A stretch of 20,935 nucleotides of DNA from Phycisphaerae bacterium (lineage in GTDB: Bacteria; Planctomycetota; Phycisphaerae; Phycisphaerales; SM1A02): contig JABJQE010000175.1 in NCBI GenBank assembly GCA_018663565.1, positions 1 through 20,935 of the forward strand, read 5' to 3'. This document shows, piece by piece, positions 11,301 to 16,413 of this stretch. Position numbers and translations under genes: made by a program. Each line of letters begins with the position of its first letter. Position 1 is the stretch's first letter. Under the pieces are notes generated by a model. That model saw nothing but the letters and a program-made list of their open reading frames with translations. It had not been told where the DNA came from and did no database searches.

Positions 11301-12597
11301 TGAGTTGACGGCCGTCCCCGATCCGCGGCAGCAACTCGCCATTACCGTGGATAGCCGCACGAACAGTCTTATTGTCTCGGGAACACCGGCCTATCTCGAT
11401 TTGGTGGCCTCGGTGATCGACGAGCTTGATGCCATTGATGGCAATGAGCGAGAGACGTTCCTATATCAACTTCGCAATGCCACGGCGAGCGGCGTGGCTG
11501 ATGTGCTTGGCGACTTCGTCGAGACCGAGCAGCAGAAACTTATTGAAACAATCGGTGTGCAGCAACTTGGCTCTGCAACGCGACTGCTCGAACGCGAGAT
11601 CACGATTCGCGGTGACGATAAGTCCAACTCAGTACTCGTCAGTGCAAGTCCGCGATACATGAGTAGCATCAAGGACGTGATTAAAGAGCTTGATGTCGAT
11701 CCCCCGCAAGTGCTCATTCAGGTACTCCTTGCTGAAGTCACGCTTGATGGTGGCGTAGATTGGGGCGTCGACATGAGCAAGACCGGCGGGTCGTTTGCAT
11801 TCGATATGTCACTGTCGGCATTCCCCGCTGGCATCGCTGGTGGCTTGCCATCAATGACCCTTGGCATATCTGACTTCAGCATTGTGCTCAAGGCACTCGA
11901 GAACCAGGGACGTCTTCATATCTTGAGCAATCCATCTATCATCGCCGCGAATAATGAGCCTGCCAATATCAATGTTGGTGAGATCATTTATGTGCCGGTG
12001 GGCGCTCAGACATTTGATACCGGCCTGACGAGTGTTCCCCTTGAGGAGAAGGAAGTCGGCGTCATTCTGAGCGTGACACCTTCGATCAATCCTGACGGAT
12101 ATGTACGAATGAAAGTGCAGCCGACGCTCTCAAAGGTATCAGCTGATAAAGATCATCCTGCTGTGGGCGTTGAGACCCCCCGTATTATTCAGCGCACGGC
12201 AGATACCACAGTGACAGTTCGTGACGGCCAAACAATTGTGATCGGTGGACTTATCAACGAGTCCTACGATTATCACGAAGACAAGATTCCGATTTTGGGC
12301 GACATCCCACTCTTGGGAATGCTTTTCAGTAGCCAGTACGAGGAACTTCGCAGAACCGAACTCGTCATTGTGTTGACGCCCCATGTGATTACCAGTCCGG
12401 CAGCGTTTGATCGAATTGAAGAATTGACGAATCGACAAGTCGATCGCATCACTTTGCCAGATGAATTGCTAGAGCAGATCAAGCGTGGAGAGATTGAGGG
12501 AATGGGGCTCTTCAATCGAGACGGCTACAACCTTGAACTGCGAGATCTTGAAAAGATCATTGCGCCCGAGCAGGCTGAAGAAGCTCCGTCCCCATGA
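2314..12597 (+). CDS. Giant multi-repeat secretin (GspD/PilQ family outer-membrane channel)
   Basis: This is a 3427-residue protein; family members are usually about 400-900. Residues 1-31 form a signal peptide ending near IGAAA. Residues 32-126 look like the N0/STN domain (LAFRGATIDDVLDSLNRMSG). From 127 to about 3126 I count 36 tandem secretin-N-like modules of 70-115 residues. Each has a beta strand with the pattern V-x-PL-x-x-A, a helix, a D-x-R-T-N-S-L-I-V strand and a closing helix ending in L-D. The secretin core occupies about 3127-3360: PPQVLIQVLLAEVTLDGGVDWG, then LSNPSIIAANNEPANINVG from 3204, and the signature IPILGDIPLLGMLF near 3325, closed by TELVIVLTPHVI. A tail of about 65 residues may be an S-domain for pilotin binding. 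There is no stop or frameshift in 10.3 kb. It forms the outer-membrane exit of the operon's machine. Family assignment is firm; ring number and substrate are unknown. Confidence 0.95.
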   Translation: MMRLTGCTAYAWMTCAALLVAGSSFGIGAAASPPETSIRLAFRGATIDDVLDSLNRMSGLPVVLDAEVPAGTIDFVSPEDHSLESALQVLNTVLQSRDVTIRVVEGMLHLEKLDDMQRQDLPTFVGTLPAAVTPDTLVTVVRPLQSAMAEPMAKQLSQMVGQYGAVVAMIGQNAVVITETASNARRLLEMLNALDQQDPDGLVEVFPVTNVAASSLIKPLTQLMTIKVEKYMPGKKGALKKVEETSLAGLTFAADDHAGLIIAKGSQNSLAKLGEVVRMLDVPGGTSGARTVRTIPLAVISPADAVKRLKSVIQAMPETGRPQLVALPERSSVVITGPSSEVNELAAVLAAIEGDWPQNQTLAMELLPLESADPKAVQAALRGILSPSQQARVKIGLAPDGQSLLLSGPSDDVAAVSRMAEALDLGGADVPAIRTLRIRPSSFGEVMQAYTTLAATHDLPTEVEMAVDSDTGVIRLVGEPADVSAMASLLQSLTETVLEERETKQFVLRHVRPSRIGRVVAASAQSLLTPGDGTPWTKVDVKDVDSLDVLLVTAAPGEMDTISSIIDSLDRATPADSVVRVMPLRGAPTSVIDQADAAFLEMGGGGFSTTRPRVELDGSGDRIVLSGSIESVALYEQALRRYLDLAGPPRATRVLTLQFASPLEMATLLSDLASTRGSLLADGSMLPSIEAFDEVNGLLVTGTDRQQQAIRGLLQSLDVADPADTPPLRILQVKVADASGLARTLTNQYAARPARDRAARPVRITADAATGTLLVSVHADLLPEIEAIVEQLNTVERHDIDGREIRIFPLKVANADHLSKTIEQMFPQPPAPVDRRGRPLVHLQEPREVLVRADRGTNSLIVEAPLHRMSSLEELVSKLDRSQRDRGEIRTYTVDRKRLSSLVSMLRQLDTQGMLVEERDARQAELTMTPELLSGTLVVSGPPAAFGRIEKLIEEFDAATPSAPRADLRIIPVQNGDARAMQAVIRPMLLDQTRWPDELRIAVEAGIRIPSPTVVAEPDTNRLIVSAPELLMPVATALIAQLDQPREGVAGADVQVMPLQGTNAELVATSVQSALAARAMFYPGRTMASVAAAPSGTALLVTGTPDQIGHVQTIVNALDTGVARDDVQVRTVYLKLARAEQVAPMMTELLGQNSLTESERAHRLRFRLPMPDESEGVRVAADERLNAIIIAGRGPELAAAAEMAKQLDAVAGEASVTSVRGVQVVPVRNADPVELAASIEAVFAGTEGDRAPVVRVDRASGTLLIRASADQMKAIDDIVRRVDAAALTSSRRMQMVPIDPSQGSAADIAETLKRMLEQNGSPPVEVITIEELLGEAPPAQSSNNWPMSPRFLLAMSAFGATSPDAEVSIAVDPASNSLILIGGERAVARVRALLSEVMSQLPSSPGRLRRIELGDRVNAVRLVGLLTQSMRQITPASGKQGDLSRRVSVIVDQDTNALLITATDADFETVTALIQAVATPADDRAVVVKVYPLTSGGADRAAAHLNGLLQGTSRSLQSGRLRNLAVTLLGGEEEVEATFRPDRIQVSADPQSASLVVMAPPEAIPFLDRYVELMDQSPVVTTATLQVFPLEHANAGSLSGTLRSVLRGRFNALSKTGISQLRPEVTADVRTNSLLVTADASQLREVSELIGQLDAPIGESLPPLRTIALKRAKPSQAARLLTRAVVDGRGAKASTTTILADDASGLLLVRADAETSREIDSLLAEIDRDATEEYQVRTIAMKRADAATVASALQKLYDDRARISGGGARRITVVGDAAAKVLLVAAGDDDFAALQELVTQIDSPSASEEIEIRLFPLEHADARDIAGEVSSMVWELTYGGMWMFDRSGQTNSASKTVVMHDERLNALVVTGYGDTFAAVEQVIAVLDQPTAAGYARTIKVFPLQSASVELVRGVLFDLFDTGDGWGASARHDMQVRFDSVRRLLVVSGTEEEHAEIKSLIAMLDDSGEGESIVQTFALDNARAVEAMEILRTSLGLDDRGVARGTIMQDPAGGDPVAVTARIAADPRSNALVVTAPDRSMAVIASLLTEIDALSPPGEQGVFIIELANIPPEEVQRVVQAMNLDEEIDSSTGSSVLAEPMTITPLEGRNAVMVLASPTDRDTITSIVKSIDVEPVDSEARMQMIDLQNAEATAVAAVLTQILDPADQQSGSPLAEAVKEQVRRLSMLGEGVHDADISLDLTQPIRVIPHESQNAILVSSTPANVRAIMAIVKMLDQLPLTDAVTVRILPLDNIAADEFSRIVHELFSQGKRLGVRPGSGIKGIPAGILGRALLGDVAMTVDTRTNTVIVAGTDDAVATVEVLVDRLDSQVSSGWLDTKLVMLDYADADELATLLHRVLVDGADDFPGAASMQKQAGRLRMLGAEGTYVIESDVFRPMHELTIVPHETLNALLIVGSQENLDLAAEMVRMLDTEDASPSATVRFFPLEHASASQVANTVARLFDQQVSSGVLDREDRVSVQADERTNTLIVTTSGRSFSMLEAILKSLDSPLPPDFQEIRRVQLENATPSRMASIIQRMMDARLERLRRVDPDTADLQRVTVMTDDRTNSLIIAAGQDAFGVVERLINELDGSELVQRGLVEVIPADRTNASRVAATIDAVMQRRYSDVPANVRSAQVPLVLVDARSNSLLVSAGPDDLEAIRDLVAKLADAPTDPAIGLHLLPVNGTAQAERLAPRLQQLMRERQRSLGESATPTDRVSIQPDGGTNSLIVAASRENLEVIEGLLEVLQSAEEARGTGRELEVITLEVTNAAAMVEMLDDLYVKEANRLRGNGAIRVTADTRLNAVLVSASSTDITEIRKLVGRLDGTSPSSVVEIQHVPLTSANALETVRLIEDVISGRSVRGRRRNDRATVLQYVRQAEGAESGSEMEVSTALRESINLTPDIRTNTIIVKAPSDSMDLLIDMIRDLDESSVGSKNVRIFKLENADAAAMGKLLKDLFQLGQGDDLLVLKPRESAEVADLGGGMAEEFVDFSGTELTAVPDPRQQLAITVDSRTNSLIVSGTPAYLDLVASVIDELDAIDGNERETFLYQLRNATASGVADVLGDFVETEQQKLIETIGVQQLGSATRLLEREITIRGDDKSNSVLVSASPRYMSSIKDVIKELDVDPPQVLIQVLLAEVTLDGGVDWGVDMSKTGGSFAFDMSLSAFPAGIAGGLPSMTLGISDFSIVLKALENQGRLHILSNPSIIAANNEPANINVGEIIYVPVGAQTFDTGLTSVPLEEKEVGVILSVTPSINPDGYVRMKVQPTLSKVSADKDHPAVGVETPRIIQRTADTTVTVRDGQTIVIGGLINESYDYHEDKIPILGDIPLLGMLFSSQYEELRRTELVIVLTPHVITSPAAFDRIEELTNRQVDRITLPDELLEQIKRGEIEGMGLFNRDGYNLELRDLEKIIAPEQAEEAPSP
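2692..11691 (+). repeat. 36 tandem secretin-N (NolW-like, KH-like) protein modules
   Basis: This coding repeat array holds 36 modules by eye, averaging about 83 residues. The best-conserved modules lie towards the 3' end, with core strands such as DERTNTLIV, DTRTNTVIV, DDRTNSLII and DSRTNSLIV. The first nine or so are much more divergent. Module openings FPLEHANA, FPLEHADA and FPLEHASA recur in modules 19, 22 and 29. Modules 16, 18, 26, 28, 34 and 35 carry extra loops of roughly 20-45 residues. The repeats are at protein level; I saw no long identical DNA repeats. Degenerate modules could change the count by one or two. Confidence 0.85.
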
Positions 12598-13151
12598 CAC
12601 TGCGAGTCATTGTCCTGTTGTATCTCGTGGTGTGCGCCAGTGGTTGTGAGTCGTTGATGGGGCCTTCCAGTCAGCCAGCCGAGAGGCCCAAGCCAAGCCT
12701 TCGCCCAAAGCCCAAGACCGTCGCCCTGCGGCGAGCTGCGACGGCTGATCGATTGATCATTATGGTTGGGGCCAATCCACGGGATACCGACGCTGATGGG
12801 TATCCCGATATGCTCGATATCAACGCAATGCTCTTTGAAGGCCGAGCGGGTGAGCCCGTTCTTGTAGACGGCTCATTTGATTTTGAGTTGGAGCCGCTTG
12901 ATGAGTCAATTGAGCGGCCGTGGCGGACCTGGCATATTGATGCGGCGAAAGCCGCCGGCGGGGCCGGCCCGACGCTGTTTGATCTGCCTGGATACGCGCT
13001 CACCCTCGATTTACGCCAAAATGGCGGCGATGGTATGGCACCAATTGCGGCAAATCTGACCGGCACATTTACACCACTAAATGGTGGCAGGACAATCACT
13101 TGTGTGCCCGGCCAGCGTGTCGTTCAGCTTGGTGCCCAGCGGCGAAACTGA
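12594..13151 (+). CDS. Lipoprotein with Ca2+-binding-type loop; candidate secretin pilotin
   Basis: This 185-residue protein starts inside the secretin stop codon (ATGA overlap). The N-terminus has a hydrophobic stretch, then ASGC, giving a lipobox with lipidated Cys18. Glu at +2 rather than Asp suggests outer-membrane sorting if rules like those of E. coli apply. A proline and basic linker (about 28-45) follows, then a folded part containing D64-T-D66-A-D68-G-Y-P-D72, the DxDxDGxxD pattern of thrombospondin type 3 and EF-like calcium loops. The rest looks beta-rich (VLVDGSFDFELEPLD, YALTLDLRQ, LTGTFTPLNGGRTI). I do not recognise a named family. Its place after the secretin and its lipid anchor make a pilotin-like role in secretin targeting reasonable, but this is inference; known pilotins are mostly helical or TPR proteins. 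No obvious terminator follows. Confidence 0.75.
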   Translation: MTLRVIVLLYLVVCASGCESLMGPSSQPAERPKPSLRPKPKTVALRRAATADRLIIMVGANPRDTDADGYPDMLDINAMLFEGRAGEPVLVDGSFDFELEPLDESIERPWRTWHIDAAKAAGGAGPTLFDLPGYALTLDLRQNGGDGMAPIAANLTGTFTPLNGGRTITCVPGQRVVQLGAQRRN

Positions 13152-13256
13152 ACGCCACCAGCCACTTTACCAATAAGCAATGCCCTATCATCGTTGGTCG
13201 CCGCGCGCGTGTCGTAGCACTGTCGAAGAGAAGTTCCGGGAGTTGGAGTACACACA

Positions 13257-14984
13257 ATGAAGAATCTACTGATCCGAGGGGTCGGCCTTGCGATGGCGAT
13301 GTCCCTGTCTGCAGCAGTGGCTGCGGCCCCATTTGGTGCCGCGACGGTTCCAGCGGAAATCAATCGCATGGTCCCAGCAGATTGTTTCCTGCTTGGCTAC
13401 TCCGGCTCACTGCAGAAGATGCAGCAGGCCATGGTGGCCACTGTGACCGATGTCGAACCCCAGATGGCCATGATGGTAGCGATGGCTGGCCCGTCCACCA
13501 TGCTCAACATGATGGTTCGCAAAGAAAACGGTGGCATGGGTAGTGGCGGGGTCAAGATTGACGGCGCTGCAGCTGTCTTTGTGGGCGGCGCTGACGCCGA
13601 GACCGGCGATCCACTGAGCGGAATTATCTTTGAAGTGGCCGATGCCGATGGACTCGTATCCTCGCAACCCACAATGGTCCTGACGCGTTTACCCGAGACG
13701 AACTGGGTATGCCTGTCGAACCGTGCTTATACCCTGCCAACATCGCCAAGCACGATGGGCAATGGCATGGTGAACGCCACGCTCGCTGCAAGCTTCGATC
13801 AGGTCAAGGCCATCAAGGAGTTCAAGTCGCAGATTGATGGCCTTCTCGCCATGATGCAGAAGCCACTCCCCAAGGGCATACTGCCGCCTGAGCAAGAAGC
13901 GATGATTGCTCGATCCCAGGCCGCAAACGTAGCCAAGATGAAGATGTTCATGGACATGATTAGCGTTTGGGATTTAGGTATTGACCTCAATGGCGCTGAT
14001 CTTGACATTCTTGCTCGCATTGTCCCAACTGACAAGGCTTTCGTGAGCACCGGAACACCTGCTCTTAAGGAACTCTCGCGGCTTGTTCCCGCTGACATGC
14101 CGATCGCAGGCGTGATGAACCACGGTGTCATTTCCATGATGATGGAGATGTCCAAGAGTGACATCGAACAGTTCCCACCAGCAGCTCAGGCTAAGTTAGA
14201 AGCCCTGATGCCTGTATGGACATCTTGCCTCGAAACCATGAAGAGCGGCGTTGCCTTTGGTGTTTCGCTTGGTAGCAAAGGGCTTGACGTTGTGCAGGTT
14301 ATGGACACCGACGATCCTGAAGCCTCGCTTGCTGCGATTCAAAGAGGTTGGACTGCATTGCTCGCTACCGACCTTGGTGTCAACGCCACGCCAATTGAGA
14401 TTCTTCGTGGGAAAGGCATTGGCTACTCGATCAAGATTGACGCGAAGCAGTTGATGGACACAATTGGCATGAGTGACATGATGCCGCCAGTGGCAGCAGG
14501 TCAACCTGACCCGATGGCCATGGTGCAGGGAATGATTGATGATGTCATGAGCTCAGACGGCATGCCAGTTCGGTATCTCATTGAAGGCAACTACATTCTG
14601 ACTGTGATGGGTAATGCCAAGTTGGCCTCGGCCCGTGCGCTCGTCAGCGCAGGTGGATCCGACAACGCGGTTTCTGCGGTGCTCGCCGAAACACTCGCAC
14701 CGCCAACCTTTGCGATGGCAGTGGACATTCGTGAAGCCATCAATGGCGGCATGGGATTTGCGCGGGCCATCATGGGACCAATGGGCGCCATGTTGCCTCT
14801 GGCTGCTCCAGCCGGAGGCCCAGTTATGGTGACCGCGGTTGGTTCGACCGAAGGAACGACCTGGGATCAGATTCGTATCAAGACCAATGTGAAGGACTGG
14901 TACGCAATGATTCAGCAGTTCCAGGCTGCATTCCAGCCACCATCACGACCTATTGCCAAAGTCCAGGCGAATGAGGGTATGTGA
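13257..14984 (+). CDS. Secreted methionine-rich protein of unknown function
   Basis: This 575-residue protein has a clean signal peptide (KNLLIRG, a hydrophobic core, then SAAVAAA before APFG). GGAG at 13245-13248 sits 8 bases before the ATG. About 51 residues are Met (near 9 percent), in clusters such as QMAMMVAMAG, KMKMFMDM and SMMMEM. Two similar stretches, RMVPADC at residue 37 and RLVPADM at residue 275, each begin a similar-looking segment, which suggests a two-fold internal repeat. The VPAD opening recalls secreted DUF3352-like proteins, but I cannot confirm that. There are no catalytic motifs and no membrane helix beyond the signal. It is separated from the secretin operon by 105 bases and closed by a strong hairpin, so it is probably its own transcription unit. 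Possible roles are metal (Cu) binding, oxidant scavenging or a periplasmic structural role; none is demonstrated. Confidence 0.8.
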   Translation: MKNLLIRGVGLAMAMSLSAAVAAAPFGAATVPAEINRMVPADCFLLGYSGSLQKMQQAMVATVTDVEPQMAMMVAMAGPSTMLNMMVRKENGGMGSGGVKIDGAAAVFVGGADAETGDPLSGIIFEVADADGLVSSQPTMVLTRLPETNWVCLSNRAYTLPTSPSTMGNGMVNATLAASFDQVKAIKEFKSQIDGLLAMMQKPLPKGILPPEQEAMIARSQAANVAKMKMFMDMISVWDLGIDLNGADLDILARIVPTDKAFVSTGTPALKELSRLVPADMPIAGVMNHGVISMMMEMSKSDIEQFPPAAQAKLEALMPVWTSCLETMKSGVAFGVSLGSKGLDVVQVMDTDDPEASLAAIQRGWTALLATDLGVNATPIEILRGKGIGYSIKIDAKQLMDTIGMSDMMPPVAAGQPDPMAMVQGMIDDVMSSDGMPVRYLIEGNYILTVMGNAKLASARALVSAGGSDNAVSAVLAETLAPPTFAMAVDIREAINGGMGFARAIMGPMGAMLPLAAPAGGPVMVTAVGSTEGTTWDQIRIKTNVKDWYAMIQQFQAAFQPPSRPIAKVQANEGM

Positions 14985-15014
14985 TTGGTCTTCTTCATAG
15001 ACCTTTGATTTCAG

Positions 15015-15048
15015 AACGCCCCGCAGCCGAATCCGGCTGCGGGGCGTT
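15015..15048 (+). terminator. Strong hairpin terminator after the Met-rich gene
   Basis: A perfect 15-base-pair stem (left arm AACGCCCCGCAGCCG, 15015-15029; right arm 15034-15048) encloses the four-base loop AATC. It lies 30 bases after the stop at 14984 and is followed only by a short T run (TTT, counting the last two stem bases). Stem strength makes it a likely intrinsic terminator even with the weak T tract. Confidence 0.8.
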
Positions 15049-15072
15049 TGCTATGATTCGGATCCCGTTCCA
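15046..15072 (+). other. Alternative-frame note: see hairpin 15146-15172
   Basis: This interval holds only the end of the terminator stem, the tRNA promoter element and the tRNA leader. The second hairpin of this region is listed separately at 15146-15172. I see nothing further here. Confidence 0.1.
15049..15057 (+). promoter_or_regulatory. Extended -10 element, likely promoter of tRNA-Gln
   Basis: TGCTATGAT gives an extended -10 (TGN followed by TATGAT, 5 of 6 matches to TATAAT), placing a start site near 15064, about 10 bases before the tRNA. No good -35 is visible; that region falls inside the terminator hairpin. It is predicted from sequence only. Confidence 0.42.
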
Positions 15073-15073
15073 A

Positions 15074-15144
15074 TGGGGATTGGTGTAACGGTAGCACGAC
15101 TGACTCTGAATCAGTTAGTCCAAGTTCAAATCTTGGATCCCCAG
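15074..15144 (+). tRNA. tRNA-Gln (anticodon CUG)
   Basis: A complete cloverleaf of 71 bases is present. The acceptor stem TGGGGAT (15074-15080) pairs with ATCCCCA (15137-15143), and the discriminator base is G144. The D arm lies around 15083-15097. The anticodon stem ACTGA/TCAGT (15099-15103 and 15111-15115) carries loop CTCTGAA, with anticodon CTG at 15106-15108, which reads CAG codons. The T arm CCAAG-TTCAAAT-CTTGG lies at 15120-15136. The weak first pair T-A and discriminator G are typical of bacterial glutamine tRNAs recognised by GlnRS. The 3' CCA is not encoded, so CCA must be added after transcription. Confidence 0.95.
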
Positions 15145-15145
15145 T

Positions 15146-15172
15146 TGTTGGCGGGCCAACGGGCCGCCAACA
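15146..15172 (+). terminator. Hairpin directly after tRNA-Gln, possible terminator or processing stem
   Basis: TGTTGGCGG (15146-15154) pairs perfectly with CCGCCAACA (15164-15172), with two further possible C-G pairs inside. It begins two bases after the tRNA discriminator. No T tract follows, so it may be a leaky or factor-dependent terminator, a 3' processing signal, or part of a leader continuing into purE. Confidence 0.42.
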
Positions 15173-15262
15173 GAGAGTCGAGCAGCGAACGGCTCGGTCT
15201 CCTGTCTCTTGCTCCAAATCCCTCACCCAGCACCGCCCTCAAAAAACAAAAACCAAACACAT

Positions 15263-15784
15263 ATGCCCAACTACAAAACAACCAATAACGCCCAAGTAGG
15301 CGTCCTCATGGGAAGCAAGTCCGACTGGCCAACGATGCAAAACACATCGTCCACCCTCACCGAGCTCGGCATCCCCCACGAATGCAACGTCATTTCCGCC
15401 CACCGAGCTCCGGCGAGGCTCGAGGACTATTGCCGGACCGCCGAAACGCGTGGCCTCAGAATCTTGATCTGCGCTGCTGGAGGCGCTGCCCATCTTGCCG
15501 GAGTTGCTGCAGCCCTGACACATCTTCCCGTGCTCGGATGCCCCATGAAGGCGTGGTCTACAGATGGTCTTGATTCAATCCTGTCCATGGTCCAGATGCC
15601 CAAGGGCATACCAGTTGGAACGCTCGCAGTAGGTTCCGCCGGTGCTACCAACGCAGCGTTGCTCGCCGCTTCAATTCTGGCTCTCTCAGATGAGAATATT
15701 CGCGAGCGGTATCTCGCATTCCGTGCTGCGCAGTCCGAGGCCACCTTTGATTTGCCTGGCGCTCCGGGTCACCCTGAAGCATGA
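15263..15784 (+). CDS. purE: N5-carboxyaminoimidazole ribonucleotide mutase (PurE, class I)
   Basis: PurE converts N5-CAIR to CAIR in de novo purine synthesis, working after PurK (not in this window). The 173-residue product has the usual length and motifs: GSKSDWPTM at 17-25, the active-site segment SAHRAP at 45-50 with catalytic His47, AAGGAAHLAG at 72-81, LPVLGCPMK at 88-96 and VQMPKGIPVGTLAVG at 110-124. These indicate the bacterial class I mutase. The ATG at 15263 is chosen because homologues begin about ten residues before the first strand (AQVGVLMGS); the frame could extend upstream to 15209, but that stretch is proline and lysine rich and unlike PurE. No Shine-Dalgarno sequence is present: bases 15236-15289 contain a single G, that of the ATG. 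The gene overlaps pdxH by ATGA. Confidence 0.95.
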   Translation: MPNYKTTNNAQVGVLMGSKSDWPTMQNTSSTLTELGIPHECNVISAHRAPARLEDYCRTAETRGLRILICAAGGAAHLAGVAAALTHLPVLGCPMKAWSTDGLDSILSMVQMPKGIPVGTLAVGSAGATNAALLAASILALSDENIRERYLAFRAAQSEATFDLPGAPGHPEA

Positions 15785-16413
15785 GCCTTCCCAAGGGCTT
15801 TGAACTTGCTGATATGGACGCGCTGCCTGGCAATCCAGTTCCGGCCATGCTTCAATGGCTTGACGAGGCAACGCAGTTTTCCGGCAAGCCAAATCCCAAT
15901 GCAGTTGTGCTTGCGACGGCCGCCGGAGACGGACAACCATCAGCGAGAATGATGTTGCTCAAAGGGCTCGATGCGCGCGGGGCAGTGGTGTACACCAATG
16001 TGCAAAGCCGCAAGGGTGAGCAGATCACGGCGAATCCAAAGGTAGCATTGCTTCTGCACTGGGACGCTCTTGGCCGTCAGATTCGTATCGAAGGAAGCGT
16101 GTCCCCGGTGACGGATGAAGAGGCCGATGCGTACTTTGCATCTCGGACGTGGGGGAGCAAGATTGGCGCTGTGGCAAGTGAGCAATCGCGTTCGCTCGGG
16201 AGCCGCGAAGAATTGGCAGAACGCGTGATTGAAACCGCAATGCAGTATCCACTTGGGTCCGATGTTCCGCGCCCAGCTCATTGGACTGGCCTGCGGGTGT
16301 CACTTGATCGCGTTGAACTGTGGCAGGAGGGCGATGACCGATTGCACGATCGGATTATCTTCACACCGGATGCCAATGGCGAGTCGTGGACGACTGAGCG
16401 ACTGTGGCCCTAG
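15781..16413 (+). CDS. pdxH: Pyridoxamine/pyridoxine 5'-phosphate oxidase (PdxH)
   Basis: PdxH is an FMN enzyme that oxidises PNP or PMP to the cofactor PLP in the cytoplasm. The 210-residue product matches the family length. Visible motifs are RMMLLKG (56-62), VVYTNVQSRKG (69-79, FMN phosphate contacts), LHWDALGRQIRIEG (92-105), YFASRTWGSKIGAVASEQS (118-136), PRPAHWTG (163-170) and ELWQEGDDRLHDR (179-191), with the family-typical C-terminus RLWP. It starts inside the purE stop codon, so the two are co-translated. Both pathways feed nucleotide and amino acid metabolism, but a direct functional link is not implied. The TAG stop at 16411-16413 overlaps the stop of the convergent gene on the other strand. 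Confidence 0.95.
   Translation: MSLPKGFELADMDALPGNPVPAMLQWLDEATQFSGKPNPNAVVLATAAGDGQPSARMMLLKGLDARGAVVYTNVQSRKGEQITANPKVALLLHWDALGRQIRIEGSVSPVTDEEADAYFASRTWGSKIGAVASEQSRSLGSREELAERVIETAMQYPLGSDVPRPAHWTGLRVSLDRVELWQEGDDRLHDRIIFTPDANGESWTTERLWP

Noticed and set aside
2692..11691. CRISPR-like or satellite array
   Set aside because: The periodicity is in the protein, with diverged codons; there are no identical direct repeats separated by spacers.
12781..12806. 8-bp inverted repeat GGGATACC/GGTATCCC inside the lipoprotein gene
   Set aside because: It lies in the codons for the calcium-type loop; the loop is 10 bases and there is no T tract, so it is most likely a by-product of coding.
13166..13191. 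Possible promoter (TTTACC and TATCAT) before the Met-rich gene
   Set aside because: The spacer is only 14 bases and the -35 match is poor; a promoter is expected in this 105-base gap but I cannot place it.
15209..15262. Upstream start of the purE frame
   Set aside because: The 18 extra residues are Pro/Lys-rich and unlike PurE, and the codon at 15209 is not preceded by a ribosome binding site.
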